Source of the DNA: a virus
Strand: one strand, 5' to 3'
Virus record (IMG/VR): IMGVR_UViG_3300028800_002273
Span: 1-59,921 of that record
Length of the DNA stretch: 59,921 nucleotides
Under the pieces are notes generated by a model, which saw nothing but the letters and a program-made list of their open reading frames with translations, was not told where the DNA came from and searched no databases. This document shows positions 1-7,484 of the stretch, in pieces (the first letter of the stretch is position 1; every line of letters starts with the position of its first letter). The position numbers and the translations under genes were made by a program.

Positions 1-5
1 ACCAT

Positions 6-43
6 TGCGTGAGATTCACACTTTCATGCGTGGTTCTCACGCA
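6..43 (-). terminator. Imperfect terminator-like hairpin next to the tRNA fragment
   Basis: A perfect 9-bp inverted repeat (tgcgtgaga at 6-14, tctcacgca at 35-43) encloses a 20-nt spacer. It lies just downstream of the tRNA 3' end on the minus strand, where a tRNA terminator would sit. No T-run follows on that strand, so termination is uncertain; it may only be a palindrome at the chromosomal side of an integration site. Confidence 0.3.
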
Positions 44-73
44 TTCCGCGTTTGGAACGATAGAACCAGGAAG

Positions 74-125
74 TGGTGCCAGAGGCAGGAATTGAACCTG
101 CGACCAAAGGCTTATGAGTCCTTTC
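74..125 (-). other. 3' half of a tRNA (anticodon CAT); probable attachment site
   Basis: Read on the minus strand, this gives an anticodon arm with loop CTCATAA (anticodon CAT, complement at 114-116), a perfect T arm (GCAGG, loop TTCAATT, CCTGC), the acceptor 3' strand CTCTGGC, discriminator A and an encoded CCA at 76-74. The D arm and 5' acceptor strand that should lie at about 126-150 are absent, so this is a truncated tRNA-Met or tRNA-Ile2. Temperate phages commonly integrate into tRNA 3' ends and leave such a fragment at one prophage boundary, or carry it as attP. No integrase is visible in the window, so the att role is inferred. Confidence 0.7.
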
Positions 126-336
126 ACGGCCTTTTTCACTAGAATCGCATGGGGACAAAAGGCCATTTTTAAACGGTTTTGTGGATTGTCACCTTTTGCG
201 CGACGATTGGGGTACTGGACTCTTTTGTGGACTCTTTGGTATAAACTGCTGGTTTAAAAATTGGTGTGTTTTTCGGATTTGGTTGAAACGATGTGCTTTC
301 AACCTATTACGAAATCACTGCGGAATTTTTAACCAC
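126..336. other. Non-coding junction region beside the tRNA fragment
   Basis: No convincing gene was found. The sequence is richer in A and T than its flanks and holds a direct repeat of tggactcttt (216-225 and 228-237, 12-nt period). Short direct repeats beside an attachment core can be integrase arm sites, but nothing here proves that. Open frames on the plus strand crossing this region run antisense to the small gene at 337-528 and look random. Confidence 0.35.
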
Positions 337-528
337 TCAATCCGGGCGCGGCTGGTGATCGGCGGGTGCGGGTGCGGGCTTCGTGGCGGCGGCGTGGAAT
401 GTGTCCGGCGTGAAGTTTACATGCGGCATGATCTGGTTCTTGATGACGCTGTGATAATGTTTTTCCACCTGTTGTCTGGTCATCATGCGGCGCGAGCTGG
501 CGGGCGTATAATGGCGCTTGCGTGGCAT
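337..528 (-). CDS. Small basic hypothetical protein
   Basis: A 63-residue protein starting MPRKRHYTPASSRRMM, with a very basic N-terminus and a Pro/Ala-rich C-terminus. The frame is open further upstream, but the start at 528 is preferred because the stop of the 42-codon gene upstream lies one base before it (TGAGATG), which suggests translational coupling. Third codon positions are G/C-rich as in the neighbours. The family is not recognised; the basic charge allows nucleic-acid binding, but there is no motif to support it. Confidence 0.5.
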   Translation of the reverse strand: MPRKRHYTPASSRRMMTRQQVEKHYHSVIKNQIMPHVNFTPDTFHAAATKPAPAPADHQPRPD

Positions 529-529
529 C

Positions 530-658
530 TCATTTGCGTTTGAAATGTTCACCAATTTCGGCCAGGCAATATCCGGCGCACCAGAGGCAATAGGCTGTGG
601 CAAAAATTATGGCCAGGGCACCAAGATTGCTAAAAAGTTTGTAGATGAACCCAATCAT
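530..658 (-). CDS. Tiny single-pass membrane protein
   Basis: A 42-residue frame begins MIGFIYKLFSNLGALAIIFA and is followed by a Trp/Cys-containing hydrophobic stretch and a charged tail ending EHFKRK. It fits one transmembrane helix with a cytoplasmic basic C-terminus. Its stop is one base from the next start, and its own ATG overlaps the stop of an 8-codon frame (MKTITSLQ) upstream. No family is recognised; small phage membrane proteins of this kind can be holin accessories or superinfection-exclusion proteins. Confidence 0.45.
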   Translation of the reverse strand: MIGFIYKLFSNLGALAIIFATAYCLWCAGYCLAEIGEHFKRK

Positions 659-709
659 TGGAGGCTGGTGATCGTTTTCATGGTTCCGTTAAACGGAGAG
701 AATCAACTT

Positions 710-738
710 AGGTTTACCGGTTTCAAACCGGTAAACCT
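710..738 (-). terminator. Strong hairpin at the end of the exported-protein operon
   Basis: A perfect palindrome (aggtttaccggttt at 710-723, one base, then its complement at 725-738) touches the stop codon of the GH9 gene. As RNA it forms about 12 bp with a 5-nt loop. It closes the coupled operon that starts at 6442. No T-run follows on the minus strand, so it could act in RNA 3'-end stabilisation rather than intrinsic termination. Confidence 0.55.
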
Positions 739-3700
739 CATGGGATCTGACGCACGATGATCTCATCCACCCAGCCATTGAAGTTGCCGATTTCCAACGT
801 GGCGGTTCCGCCGGCAGGCCAGTTCTTCAGATCGCTCGTGGGTGCATTGAACACTTCCACACCATTCACGCGGCCGGTGTAGTTGGTGGATGTTAGCGCG
901 AAACGCACATCCACCCATTGTCCGGTGGGCAAGGTGATGGGCGCGAGGCGTTGTGTGCCGGTGTAAAGGAACGGCGCAGCGGTCCACATATCGGCTTCAA
1001 GACCGAGCTGCGCGTTCCAGGAGCGAGAGAGTGCGAAGAGGTTCGCATTGCCATGTGAGTAGAATGTGTAGGCATTCACGTATATCATCGCCTCGATGGC
1101 TATGCCTTTGCCGGTAACGGGAATCGGCACGGTGAGTTTATCGCCCAGATCAAAGACGCGCACGCAAGCGCCGTTGGTTCGGTTTGACCAGGTGAAGGTT
1201 GTGCGATCGATGGCGGCCTTGCCAGAAGCGGTTATTCCAGAATTGGTTATGACTGGATTGGCATTTTGTGTGTTAAATATTCCAAAAAATATTCCATCCA
1301 ATGTATACCAGGCGATCAGATTGGTATCGGTGGCGATTGGGCGCGTCTGATATTGCTCGATGGTGTTCGTGACCAGCAGCGTGGCCGCAAAGTTCGTCAC
1401 GGCAAAAACGCGGCGGCCATCGGGCAGGAGCGCTTCCATCTCCACCCATTGCGCGCCGGCGTCTTTGGGCGAAATATTATAGACCGGTCCTATCCCCGCG
1501 TCTTGTTCGAAGGCTTCCCATGTGATGCGCGCTTTGCTCAAATCCAGACCGGGTGCAGACGCCGACAGTGTTACTGTGCTGCCCACCGGCGCCGTGACAG
1601 GAACGCCCATGACGCTCGCTGTGCCGCTGCGCCAGGACTGCGAGCGCACGGAACTGGACGCCATCAACATCGCCGCGGCACCGAGCGATTTCGCCTGCTG
1701 ATAGGTGCAGAATTCAGTGGTCGTATTGAACGTGTCGCTCCAGCGATCGTAATAGGGATACGGCGCCGTGTTCGTTGAATCAGACGGTGAACTGATGGCG
1801 CTCAATTCATTTCCATACTGCGGAGTTGCATACAATTGCAGCCAATCGAATCCCGCCTGGATGTTGCCCAGCGGTATGCCATCCGGCGGCAACGATCGGT
1901 TATCGTTGTTCGCGTACTGGTCCACAATTTCATGTTGGCGATTCCATCCAAGGCCCGTGACGTAGGACATATTCACCGGATTGCACCCGAGTTCGTAATT
2001 GTAATTCTTGAGGATGACGTCCAGATAATCCGCCTTAGGCTCGAGCGCGTAGGCGGCGACAAGATCAAAGGTTTGTTCGCCGGAGAAATACCAGCCGGCA
2101 TTGCGCTGGCTCTTGTTCTCATCAGAGAAACTGGAGCCGTAAGCCATCTTCGCGGAATAGTTCATCATGTTCGTGGCAGCGAAACGAATCTCACCCTCAC
2201 AGGCTGCGAGATAAGCCGCGTTCAATTTGGAAACTGGCAGGCGTCCGGATCTCGCTGCGAAAGCGTAATCGCGAAAGGCACAACCATAACCGGCGTACAT
2301 GCTCCACCAGGTCCACTGGCGGTATTGCTGGTCGTTCGGGTTCGGCGTGTGCGCGCGCAGGTCGTTATCGTAGTTCGTGTCGCCAGTTGCCGCGAAGAGC
2401 GCGGCCGCTGCCCACGCCAGTTCATCGTTGTGCCCAAAGGTGTCACCGTAAAACGTGATTTTCTGATAGGCCTTGTCACGCCCGTATTTATTGAATGCGT
2501 TCGTGAGGAATTGCCAGCCGTGGATGGCGGATGCGAGGTAATTGGATGCTGTTTGCGGGTAGGCGGCTTTGAACGCCGGCGAGGAAGCCATTTCCGCGAG
2601 CGCGGCAGTGGCGGCGGCGGTCGACACCGTGTTCTTTGGAAATACCACCTGCGGATCGCCATGATCGGGCGTTACGTTCAGTTCGTAGGGACGGTTGCGC
2701 GGATATACGAGGAAATAAAAACCACCATCCGCATCCTGCATCTTCAGCAGGAAATCAGATTCCCATTTCGCTTCCTGCAGCACATCGCTGATGCCATCGC
2801 CGCTTTCTGGTATGCCCAGATTGTCCAGCGCGTTGACGCCGGGCACATCATCCACCGCGAACCCGAGATAATGAATCAGGTATGCGACGTCCACCGTGTA
2901 TTTGCTGTAATCGCCTGCATCGAAATGGCCGCCGCTGACGTCCACCGTGCCCTGGTTCACAAACGGGAAATAACTGGCAGACACATTGCTCATCTGGCCG
3001 CCGGAATCCTGGCTCAATGTATAATCCACAAACGCATTGGTCACCGGTATCTGTGCCGGCGCAACATGGTCTACGCCGCGTGTGAAGCGCGTGAAGGGCA
3101 AGACATTGTTCGTTCCGGAGCGTTGATGATACAAACCGAGCGCGTAGGTCCGTGCAATCGTAGCGGCCACGCCATCATCGATGAGGAAAGGCAATGACCA
3201 GCCCATGCCGGGTACGACCATGCGATATTCCCCGGCGTTCGTGAGTGCGCTGAAATCCGCCTCGTACACCTGCTGGTAGGGTGCGGGTTGATAACTGTAT
3301 CCCACGTCCGGGCGCAGCGTGAGTGTGCCGGCATAGACCACGGCGCCATTATCTGTGCGCACGACCTGGAACACGTTCGTTGGTATCGGCAATTCACCGA
3401 GGCTGCCAAGATAATAACCCACCATCGCTTTCTTGGGCAGTGTGGGCATGTAACCCACCTGGTTCACATGGATGGCGGGATTCAGTCCGGGCGAGAAAAG
3501 GTTGGTGCTCAATGGCTCATAATACGAAGTTTTTACGCGTAAATCTCGATGTGATAAGGGCGCGTACAATACGCGGCGTTTGAAACCGGCATTGGTCAAT
3601 GTCCATGATGGCGATATGGGCGCACCTGGTTGCTTCACCTGCGTAAAATTCAATTCCACGATGGCCGGAGTCAGCATCACCGCGCTGATATCTCCATCAT

Positions 3701-3908
3701 TCGGTATGCCCAGCGAATAATACAATGGGCTCAGGTATTGCAGGTTGGTGACCAGTGGCGCCGGCGGCGCGGCATTGGTGAGATTGATGACCAGCACCAC
3801 CTGGTCAACGCCGGATGGGATATTGACCGTATTGGTGATCGTGTTCGCCGGCGCGCGGCATCCGGACACGAGCAGGCAGAGTGCTGCCACGAGCGGTGAA
3901 AATTTCAT
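738..3908 (-). CDS. GH9-family glycoside hydrolase lipoprotein (cellulase-like) with C-terminal LamG-like domain
   Basis: A 1056-residue predicted lipoprotein with signal peptide and lipobox (LVSGC, Cys17). Residues about 145-245 match the Ig-like domain that precedes GH9 catalytic domains (NQVGYMPTLPKKAM). The GH9 catalytic domain spans about 250-750: GGHFDAGDYSKY carries the paired aspartates (Asp330, Asp333) typical of nucleophile activation, NYELGCNPVNMSYVTGLG is the conserved C-terminal block, and Glu732 in FNTTTEFCTYQQA is the likely acid. Residues about 860-1056 resemble a concanavalin-A/LamG fold. GH9 enzymes hydrolyse beta-1,4-glucans; the natural substrate here is unknown. It ends the coupled operon of exported proteins and is probably lysogenic-conversion cargo rather than a virion part, although a depolymerase role is possible. 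Confidence 0.85.
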   Translation of the reverse strand: MKFSPLVAALCLLVSGCRAPANTITNTVNIPSGVDQVVLVINLTNAAPPAPLVTNLQYLSPLYYSLGIPNDGDISAVMLTPAIVELNFTQVKQPGAPISPSWTLTNAGFKRRVLYAPLSHRDLRVKTSYYEPLSTNLFSPGLNPAIHVNQVGYMPTLPKKAMVGYYLGSLGELPIPTNVFQVVRTDNGAVVYAGTLTLRPDVGYSYQPAPYQQVYEADFSALTNAGEYRMVVPGMGWSLPFLIDDGVAATIARTYALGLYHQRSGTNNVLPFTRFTRGVDHVAPAQIPVTNAFVDYTLSQDSGGQMSNVSASYFPFVNQGTVDVSGGHFDAGDYSKYTVDVAYLIHYLGFAVDDVPGVNALDNLGIPESGDGISDVLQEAKWESDFLLKMQDADGGFYFLVYPRNRPYELNVTPDHGDPQVVFPKNTVSTAAATAALAEMASSPAFKAAYPQTASNYLASAIHGWQFLTNAFNKYGRDKAYQKITFYGDTFGHNDELAWAAAALFAATGDTNYDNDLRAHTPNPNDQQYRQWTWWSMYAGYGCAFRDYAFAARSGRLPVSKLNAAYLAACEGEIRFAATNMMNYSAKMAYGSSFSDENKSQRNAGWYFSGEQTFDLVAAYALEPKADYLDVILKNYNYELGCNPVNMSYVTGLGWNRQHEIVDQYANNDNRSLPPDGIPLGNIQAGFDWLQLYATPQYGNELSAISSPSDSTNTAPYPYYDRWSDTFNTTTEFCTYQQAKSLGAAAMLMASSSVRSQSWRSGTASVMGVPVTAPVGSTVTLSASAPGLDLSKARITWEAFEQDAGIGPVYNISPKDAGAQWVEMEALLPDGRRVFAVTNFAATLLVTNTIEQYQTRPIATDTNLIAWYTLDGIFFGIFNTQNANPVITNSGITASGKAAIDRTTFTWSNRTNGACVRVFDLGDKLTVPIPVTGKGIAIEAMIYVNAYTFYSHGNANLFALSRSWNAQLGLEADMWTAAPFLYTGTQRLAPITLPTGQWVDVRFALTSTNYTGRVNGVEVFNAPTSDLKNWPAGGTATLEIGNFNGWVDEIIVRQIP

Positions 3909-3914
3909 AAACTG

Positions 3915-4259
3915 TCAGTGCGGTTTGGATGGCGGATACGTCTTGAAGGTGTTGGTGTTGACGGGCGGATGACGCGGACCGTCCAATGGATCGATCAACA
4001 TGCCGTCAACTGTGCGCCAATCACTTGGAAAAGTGCAACCGGCGAGGATGACGACGATGAATAAGGCGGCGAGGGTTGCAAATGGATGTCCCTTACCGCC
4101 GCTCTGCCGACGAATCAATCCAGCCGCCAATAATTCGTTGAGCGCTGGCTTTACCGCCTCATCATTTGGCCGGCCGATTCCACGAGCTATATTCCACCAA
4201 GCCCGGCGTTTCGCTACGGGTGGGTTAGTCGCCAGGTATTCGAGGATTTGGGTTTTCAT
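3915..4259 (-). CDS. Winged-helix-like protein with internal hydrophobic segment and lipobox
   Basis: A 114-residue protein whose first 60 residues look like a small winged helix (EYLATNPPVAKRRAWW ... ELLAAGLIRRQ). A hydrophobic stretch ending VILAGC, which resembles a lipobox, follows at about residues 63-77, then a Pro-rich tail. A lipobox that far from the N-terminus is odd: either the protein is anchored with its helix domain in the cytoplasm, or two reading units have fused. The start is set by an ATGA overlap with the gene upstream. It sits in the exported-protein operon before GH9. No family is recognised. Confidence 0.6.
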   Translation of the reverse strand: MKTQILEYLATNPPVAKRRAWWNIARGIGRPNDEAVKPALNELLAAGLIRRQSGGKGHPFATLAALFIVVILAGCTFPSDWRTVDGMLIDPLDGPRHPPVNTNTFKTYPPSKPH

Positions 4260-4654
4260 TTTAGGCGATTGGTTCGGCTATCCATGTAAGCGTGGTACTC
4301 TGCTGGTCTTTCGAGCAACCATAGGCGATCTTCATCGGCGATGAATCGGTCAAATGAGGCGTTGAAAAGAAGTTGGTTGGTTTCCATGTTTTCGGTAGCC
4401 AAGTAGCCCCAGCACTGAACGTACTCGAAGTCGGCCAAATCACGCTGCATCTGCCACCACGCCAATTCATGCTCCGCGCGATTCATCCTCGCCTGATATT
4501 TGGAAACATCCCGGGCGTGAACCATCTTGGCCTGTGCCTCAGTTTCGTAGTGACGGGCGCAGCCGGTACAGCAAATGAAGACGATGGCGGAAATCAAGAA
4601 GCACAACAGCAGCAGCCCGGCACTGATGAATGGCCATGGTAAACGGTTTTTCAT
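4256..4654 (-). CDS. Small lipoprotein with coiled-coil, spanin-like architecture
   Basis: A 132-residue protein with a long hydrophobic N-terminus followed by a lipobox-like CCTGC, then a charged helical region (about residues 38-75, rich in Ala, Glu, Arg and Gln) that could form a coiled coil. Anchored lipoproteins with periplasmic helices include phage outer spanins, but size and sequence do not allow that assignment. It overlaps both neighbours by ATGA, so it is co-translated with the secreted nuclease upstream and the winged-helix protein downstream. Confidence 0.6.
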   Translation of the reverse strand: MKNRLPWPFISAGLLLLCFLISAIVFICCTGCARHYETEAQAKMVHARDVSKYQARMNRAEHELAWWQMQRDLADFEYVQCWGYLATENMETNQLLFNASFDRFIADEDRLWLLERPAEYHAYMDSRTNRLK

Positions 4655-5178
4655 TCAACGTGCGGTGGATTTATCGTCAACACTTTTGGCCAGCCGAGAT
4701 GCGTCACATAACAGTTCGTCCAGTTCTTCGAAATCTCACTCTGATAATGGGACAACTTTGCTTTGGCGGCATCGGAGCCGTGCGCGGCCAGTTCCTTGCG
4801 GATGTCCGCCGCCAAAAAATTCTCAAGCCGATCTTTGGTATGCGCGTTCCACACCGGCGAATTGTAGGGTTGCGGCCAAAGGTTGCTGACGCTCTGGCTT
4901 CCGTTTAATTCGCAGGAAATCAGATGGTCGATCTCGTATTGGCCCGGGTTGGCGGGCACCTTGCCGAAATAACGGATGAACACCGCTTTCTTCTCGCTCT
5001 CCGGCACATTGCGGACCGTGGCCGCAAAACCATGAGCGCAAATCTGTTCGATGCTGAATCCATTAGTCGCCACCTCACCGGGAGTTTTGGTCGCATCAGG
5101 CAATACCGTGTCGTTACCAACCGCGTTATTGTTAAATACACTCCAGGCAAGAATAGCGACTAATGGCAAAAATTTCAT
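4651..5178 (-). CDS. Secreted HNH-family nuclease
   Basis: A 175-residue protein with an N-terminal signal peptide (MKFLPLVAILAWSV, mature from about residue 22). The core YEIDHLISCELNG (Asp84, His85), SNLWPQPYNSP and WNAHTKDRLEN matches the HNH/beta-beta-alpha-metal family found in secreted endonucleases. The longer frame up to 5358 is rejected because the ATGA overlap with the phosphatase gene and the signal peptide place the start at 5178. Predicted to cut DNA in the periplasm or outside the cell; possible roles are host DNA scavenging, exclusion of competing DNA or nutrient release. Confidence 0.75.
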   Translation of the reverse strand: MKFLPLVAILAWSVFNNNAVGNDTVLPDATKTPGEVATNGFSIEQICAHGFAATVRNVPESEKKAVFIRYFGKVPANPGQYEIDHLISCELNGSQSVSNLWPQPYNSPVWNAHTKDRLENFLAADIRKELAAHGSDAAKAKLSHYQSEISKNWTNCYVTHLGWPKVLTINPPHVE

Positions 5179-5678
5179 GGCACTTTCTCCCGATAATACC
5201 AATCGAGTCCTAATTCCGCCGGATGAAAGCCGAGGGCCAGCATTTCCTTGCGTGCCGCATCTTTCGTCCAGCCCTGTACCTGGTGACGATACATGGCCAC
5301 GATGAGACCGGTGCGGTCCTCGCCGTGCGAGCAGTGGACAAACACCTTCTCCCCACACTCAGCCGCTTCCCATACCGCGATTTGAGTGCGGTATGGCGGC
5401 CCAAATATCTGTTGCAGAAACGTGATAGGATATTTGTCCACCGTCATACCGCATTGCCTGGCGTAATCATCCGAGCCCTCCGCGTCCGTGTTCAGCTTGA
5501 TGACGATTTTAAACCCCTGGCTTTGCAGGTATTCCCAGCCTTCCTTGTTCGGCTCGCCGCCGCGGGCCAAATTCGTGGCCACCAGCGAATAGTTTGGTAT
5601 GCCATGCGTGCGCAGCGGTGTGGCGCACCCGCACAAGGCGAGCAGCGCAACACCGACGATCATTTCGCGGATTTTCAC
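5175..5678 (-). CDS. Lipoprotein tyrosine/dual-specificity phosphatase
   Basis: A 167-residue protein with a signal peptide and lipobox (LCGC, Cys18). HCSHGEDRTGL contains the CX5R signature of protein tyrosine phosphatases (Cys116 nucleophile, Arg122 phosphate binder), followed by a helix as in dual-specificity enzymes. An Asp in the loop before it (around Asp65-Asp71) could be the general acid. Being exported, it cannot act on cytoplasmic phosphotyrosine; inositol phosphates, surface phosphoproteins or phospho-glycans are more likely substrates. It is coupled by ATGA to the nuclease gene downstream. Confidence 0.8.
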   Translation of the reverse strand: MKIREMIVGVALLALCGCATPLRTHGIPNYSLVATNLARGGEPNKEGWEYLQSQGFKIVIKLNTDAEGSDDYARQCGMTVDKYPITFLQQIFGPPYRTQIAVWEAAECGEKVFVHCSHGEDRTGLIVAMYRHQVQGWTKDAARKEMLALGFHPAELGLDWYYREKVP

Positions 5679-5698
5679 GAGTCAGGGTGCAGATTGCG

Positions 5699-6442
5699 CT
5701 AAAACGCGTAATCGAGGCCACCGGCGATGGCCAATCCCTTGTCCGAGGATGCGCCGGGCTCAAAGGCGTAGATCAATTTTACGAATTCGCCGATGTGATT
5801 GCTTTGGCGATGTTCCACACCGACTTCTACGCCGGCTAATATCTGGCTGGACCATTCGTCGTAGCCAAAAATCAAACCACCTTCCGCGGCTACGTCGCCA
5901 ATCACTTTGCGATAGACGGCTTTGCCGTAAAAACCAGCAGTGCCGATGGAGGTGCCGTTATTACCCTGCAACACACCTGCGCCCACGCCGAGCCATTGCC
6001 AGCCGAACAAGCCATACTTTGTCACGGAAATGAAGGCTACGGTCTGTCCGCTGTTCTGTAGGTATGCCGCACCCAGCTCTGCCACGATCTCGTTGGTGCC
6101 GTAATAACCGCTATTGGCCGGGTTATTGGCGTTGATCCATGCGCTCGCTACTTCGAAAGCCTGCTGTGGCGTGGTGGGCACCACAATGGCGTTGGTTCCC
6201 TGCACGCCAAATGTGGAAACCACATAGCTTCCGTCAGCGTTGGTGCTGATCAAAAAGCTTTGGCCTTTGTAGGTGATAACTTGGCCCACGAGGTTTGGGA
6301 TGAGGGCGTTGATGTTGATACCGGCGATCGTGGGCGCGGCCGGTGGCTGGGTGATGGGCTGCGCCTGGCTGTTCACAACAAAGGAACAAAGGAACAAACC
6401 GGCAGTGATGAGAGATGCGAGTAGTAGTCTGGTGGTTTTCAT
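5699..6442 (-). CDS. Exported barrel-like outer-membrane protein candidate
   Basis: A 247-residue protein with an N-terminal signal peptide (MKTTRLLLASLITAGLFLCS). Residues 35-125 are an ordinary soluble domain (ATYKGQSFLIST-like region). Residues about 130-247 have alternating hydrophobic/Gly-rich strands (GKAVYRKVIGDVAAEGGLIF) and end in an aromatic (GGLDYAF), as outer-membrane barrels do. It opens the exported-protein operon after the hairpin at 6488-6511. A phage-coded outer-membrane protein could change receptor exposure, but that is inference. Confidence 0.6.
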   Translation of the reverse strand: MKTTRLLLASLITAGLFLCSFVVNSQAQPITQPPAAPTIAGININALIPNLVGQVITYKGQSFLISTNADGSYVVSTFGVQGTNAIVVPTTPQQAFEVASAWINANNPANSGYYGTNEIVAELGAAYLQNSGQTVAFISVTKYGLFGWQWLGVGAGVLQGNNGTSIGTAGFYGKAVYRKVIGDVAAEGGLIFGYDEWSSQILAGVEVGVEHRQSNHIGEFVKLIYAFEPGASSDKGLAIAGGLDYAF

Positions 6443-6487
6443 AAGTCGGATATTTTTTGTTTTTTGGTTTCTATGGGTGAAAAGGTC

Positions 6488-6511
6488 ACGCGCCGGGTTT
6501 GCCCGGCGCGT
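6488..6511 (-). terminator. GC-rich hairpin terminator between membrane-gene and export operons
   Basis: A perfect 10-bp stem (acgcgccggg at 6488-6497, cccggcgcgt at 6502-6511) with a 4-nt loop lies just after the stop at 6520. On the minus strand a short T-run (CCTTTT) follows. It probably ends the upstream transcript or lowers read-through into the export operon. Confidence 0.6.
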
Positions 6512-6519
6512 GGTTGGAA

Positions 6520-6783
6520 TTATTGGCCGGCGACAGTCGGTGCGGCCGTAGTGTTCGCGACCAGAGCGGCGGCGAGGGCATCGGCTTTTGCCTGGAGGCT
6601 CACGCCCAGTTGCGAGACGGGGGCGATTTCCTCTTCCGTCGCACCATTGGCGATCGCGGCGGCTGCGGCGGAGGCGATCAAGGCCGGGACGCCGTTGGCG
6701 AAGGCGGTGGCGCCATCGATCACCGTCTCGGCATTGTTGATCACCGTGGTTAAATCTGCCAATTGCTGTTCTGCTGCATTCAT
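6520..6783 (-). CDS. Small Ala-rich helical phage protein
   Basis: An 87-residue, Ala-rich protein beginning MNAAEQQLADLTTVI, almost wholly helical with heptad-like hydrophobics. It resembles small coiled-coil phage proteins found near lysis or tail genes, with no conserved motif I can name. It lies between a tiny membrane protein and the hairpin at 6488-6511. Function unknown; an oligomeric scaffold or lysis accessory is possible. Confidence 0.6.
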   Translation of the reverse strand: MNAAEQQLADLTTVINNAETVIDGATAFANGVPALIASAAAAAIANGATEEEIAPVSQLGVSLQAKADALAAALVANTTAAPTVAGQ

Positions 6784-6804
6784 ATTTTGTCTTTCGTTTG
6801 TGGT

Positions 6805-6963
6805 TTATCTTTTTGCCCGATCCAAAGCCGCGGCAAGTTTGCTGCGGTGTTCGTCCAGGTCATTTGCCAGTCGAACCAATTTGGCCGTATTCGCCCCGAG
6901 GCCGCATCGGTAACCGATGAAATAGGCACACGGAATGGCAACGACTAAAAACGTGACGAGCAT
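6805..6963 (-). CDS. Tiny membrane-anchored coiled-coil protein
   Basis: A 52-residue frame starts MLVTFLVVAIPCAYFIGYRC and continues with an amphipathic helix (KLVRLANDLDEHRSKLAAAL) ending in a basic tail. One N-terminal transmembrane helix plus a short periplasmic or cytoplasmic coil is the layout of many i-spanin or holin-accessory proteins. It fills an otherwise empty gap between two small genes on the same strand, which supports it being real. No Shine-Dalgarno sequence is obvious. Confidence 0.5.
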   Translation of the reverse strand: MLVTFLVVAIPCAYFIGYRCGLGANTAKLVRLANDLDEHRSKLAAALDRAKR

Positions 6964-6993
6964 CTGCAAACGCAAAGAAGTCAAAACCGAGTA

Positions 6994-7191
6994 TCAACGG
7001 AGTTGGGGCACTTTTACATCATTGGCATGGCCGATCAGGCCAAAGGCACACAACAGCCAAAGGATGACGCAGATGATGACGACGATGTTAAGGATGTTCT
7101 TAATCTTGCCATCCATGGGGATGTAGGTGTTGACGAGCCATAGCAGGACGCCGATGATGGCCAGGGTGATGATTAACGAAATTAAGCTCAT
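6994..7191 (-). CDS. Small two-helix membrane protein (Thivi_2564-like)
   Basis: A 65-residue protein with two transmembrane helices (SLISLIITLAIIGVLLWLVN and NIVVIICVILWLLCAFG) separated by YIPMDGKIKN. This helix-loop pattern matches the Thivi_2564 family of small bacterial membrane proteins, from memory. It overlaps the next gene upstream by ATGA. A holin or anti-holin role is plausible from its place after the tail genes, but the family has no known function. Confidence 0.7.
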   Translation of the reverse strand: MSLISLIITLAIIGVLLWLVNTYIPMDGKIKNILNIVVIICVILWLLCAFGLIGHANDVKVPQLR

Positions 7192-7484
7192 GGTTTTATT
7201 TCAGTTTCACTTGGTGTTGGTTTGGCGGGCGCGAGTGGTGGTGCGCTAGGATCTGGACCAGCCTGGTTGATCTGGTCAATGGCGACGGCATTCTTTTCGG
7301 AGTGCGAGGCATCGCCGGCGAAGATCAATCCGCCCCCGCCCAAGATTGTGCCAAGGGTGATCGTCCAGGTATTCTCATCAGCCGTATGGCCTTTGATGGC
7401 AAATATGAGGTGGATGATTGAGCCAAGTATCATGCCCAAACCAGCCGAAGTCGTTTTCCAGTTGGATTTTATCCGTTGAAACAT
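7188..7484 (-). CDS. Two-TM holin-like phage membrane protein
   Basis: A 98-residue protein: short basic N-terminus (MFQRIKSNWKTTSAG), a hydrophobic helix, a polar turn (KGHTADENT), a second hydrophobic Gly-rich segment, then a Pro-rich soluble tail. Two helices with a charged end fit class II holins or the small membrane proteins often paired with them. Coupled by ATGA to the Thivi_2564-like gene. No signature motif, so the holin call rests on topology and location. Confidence 0.6.
   Translation of the reverse strand: MFQRIKSNWKTTSAGLGMILGSIIHLIFAIKGHTADENTWTITLGTILGGGGLIFAGDASHSEKNAVAIDQINQAGPDPSAPPLAPAKPTPSETEIKP

Noticed and set aside
181-543. 120-codon plus-strand frame beside the tRNA fragment
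   Set aside because: Antisense to the better-supported small genes at 337-528 and 530-658; Cys/Trp-rich random composition and no ribosome-binding site.
1836-3197. 453-codon plus-strand frame
   Set aside because: Lies antisense to the GH9 gene, whose conserved motifs prove the minus-strand frame; long antisense frames are common in GC-rich DNA.
4256-4654. Rz1-type spanin
   Set aside because: Too long for Rz1, not nested in an Rz gene and not Pro-rich; the lipobox alone is insufficient.
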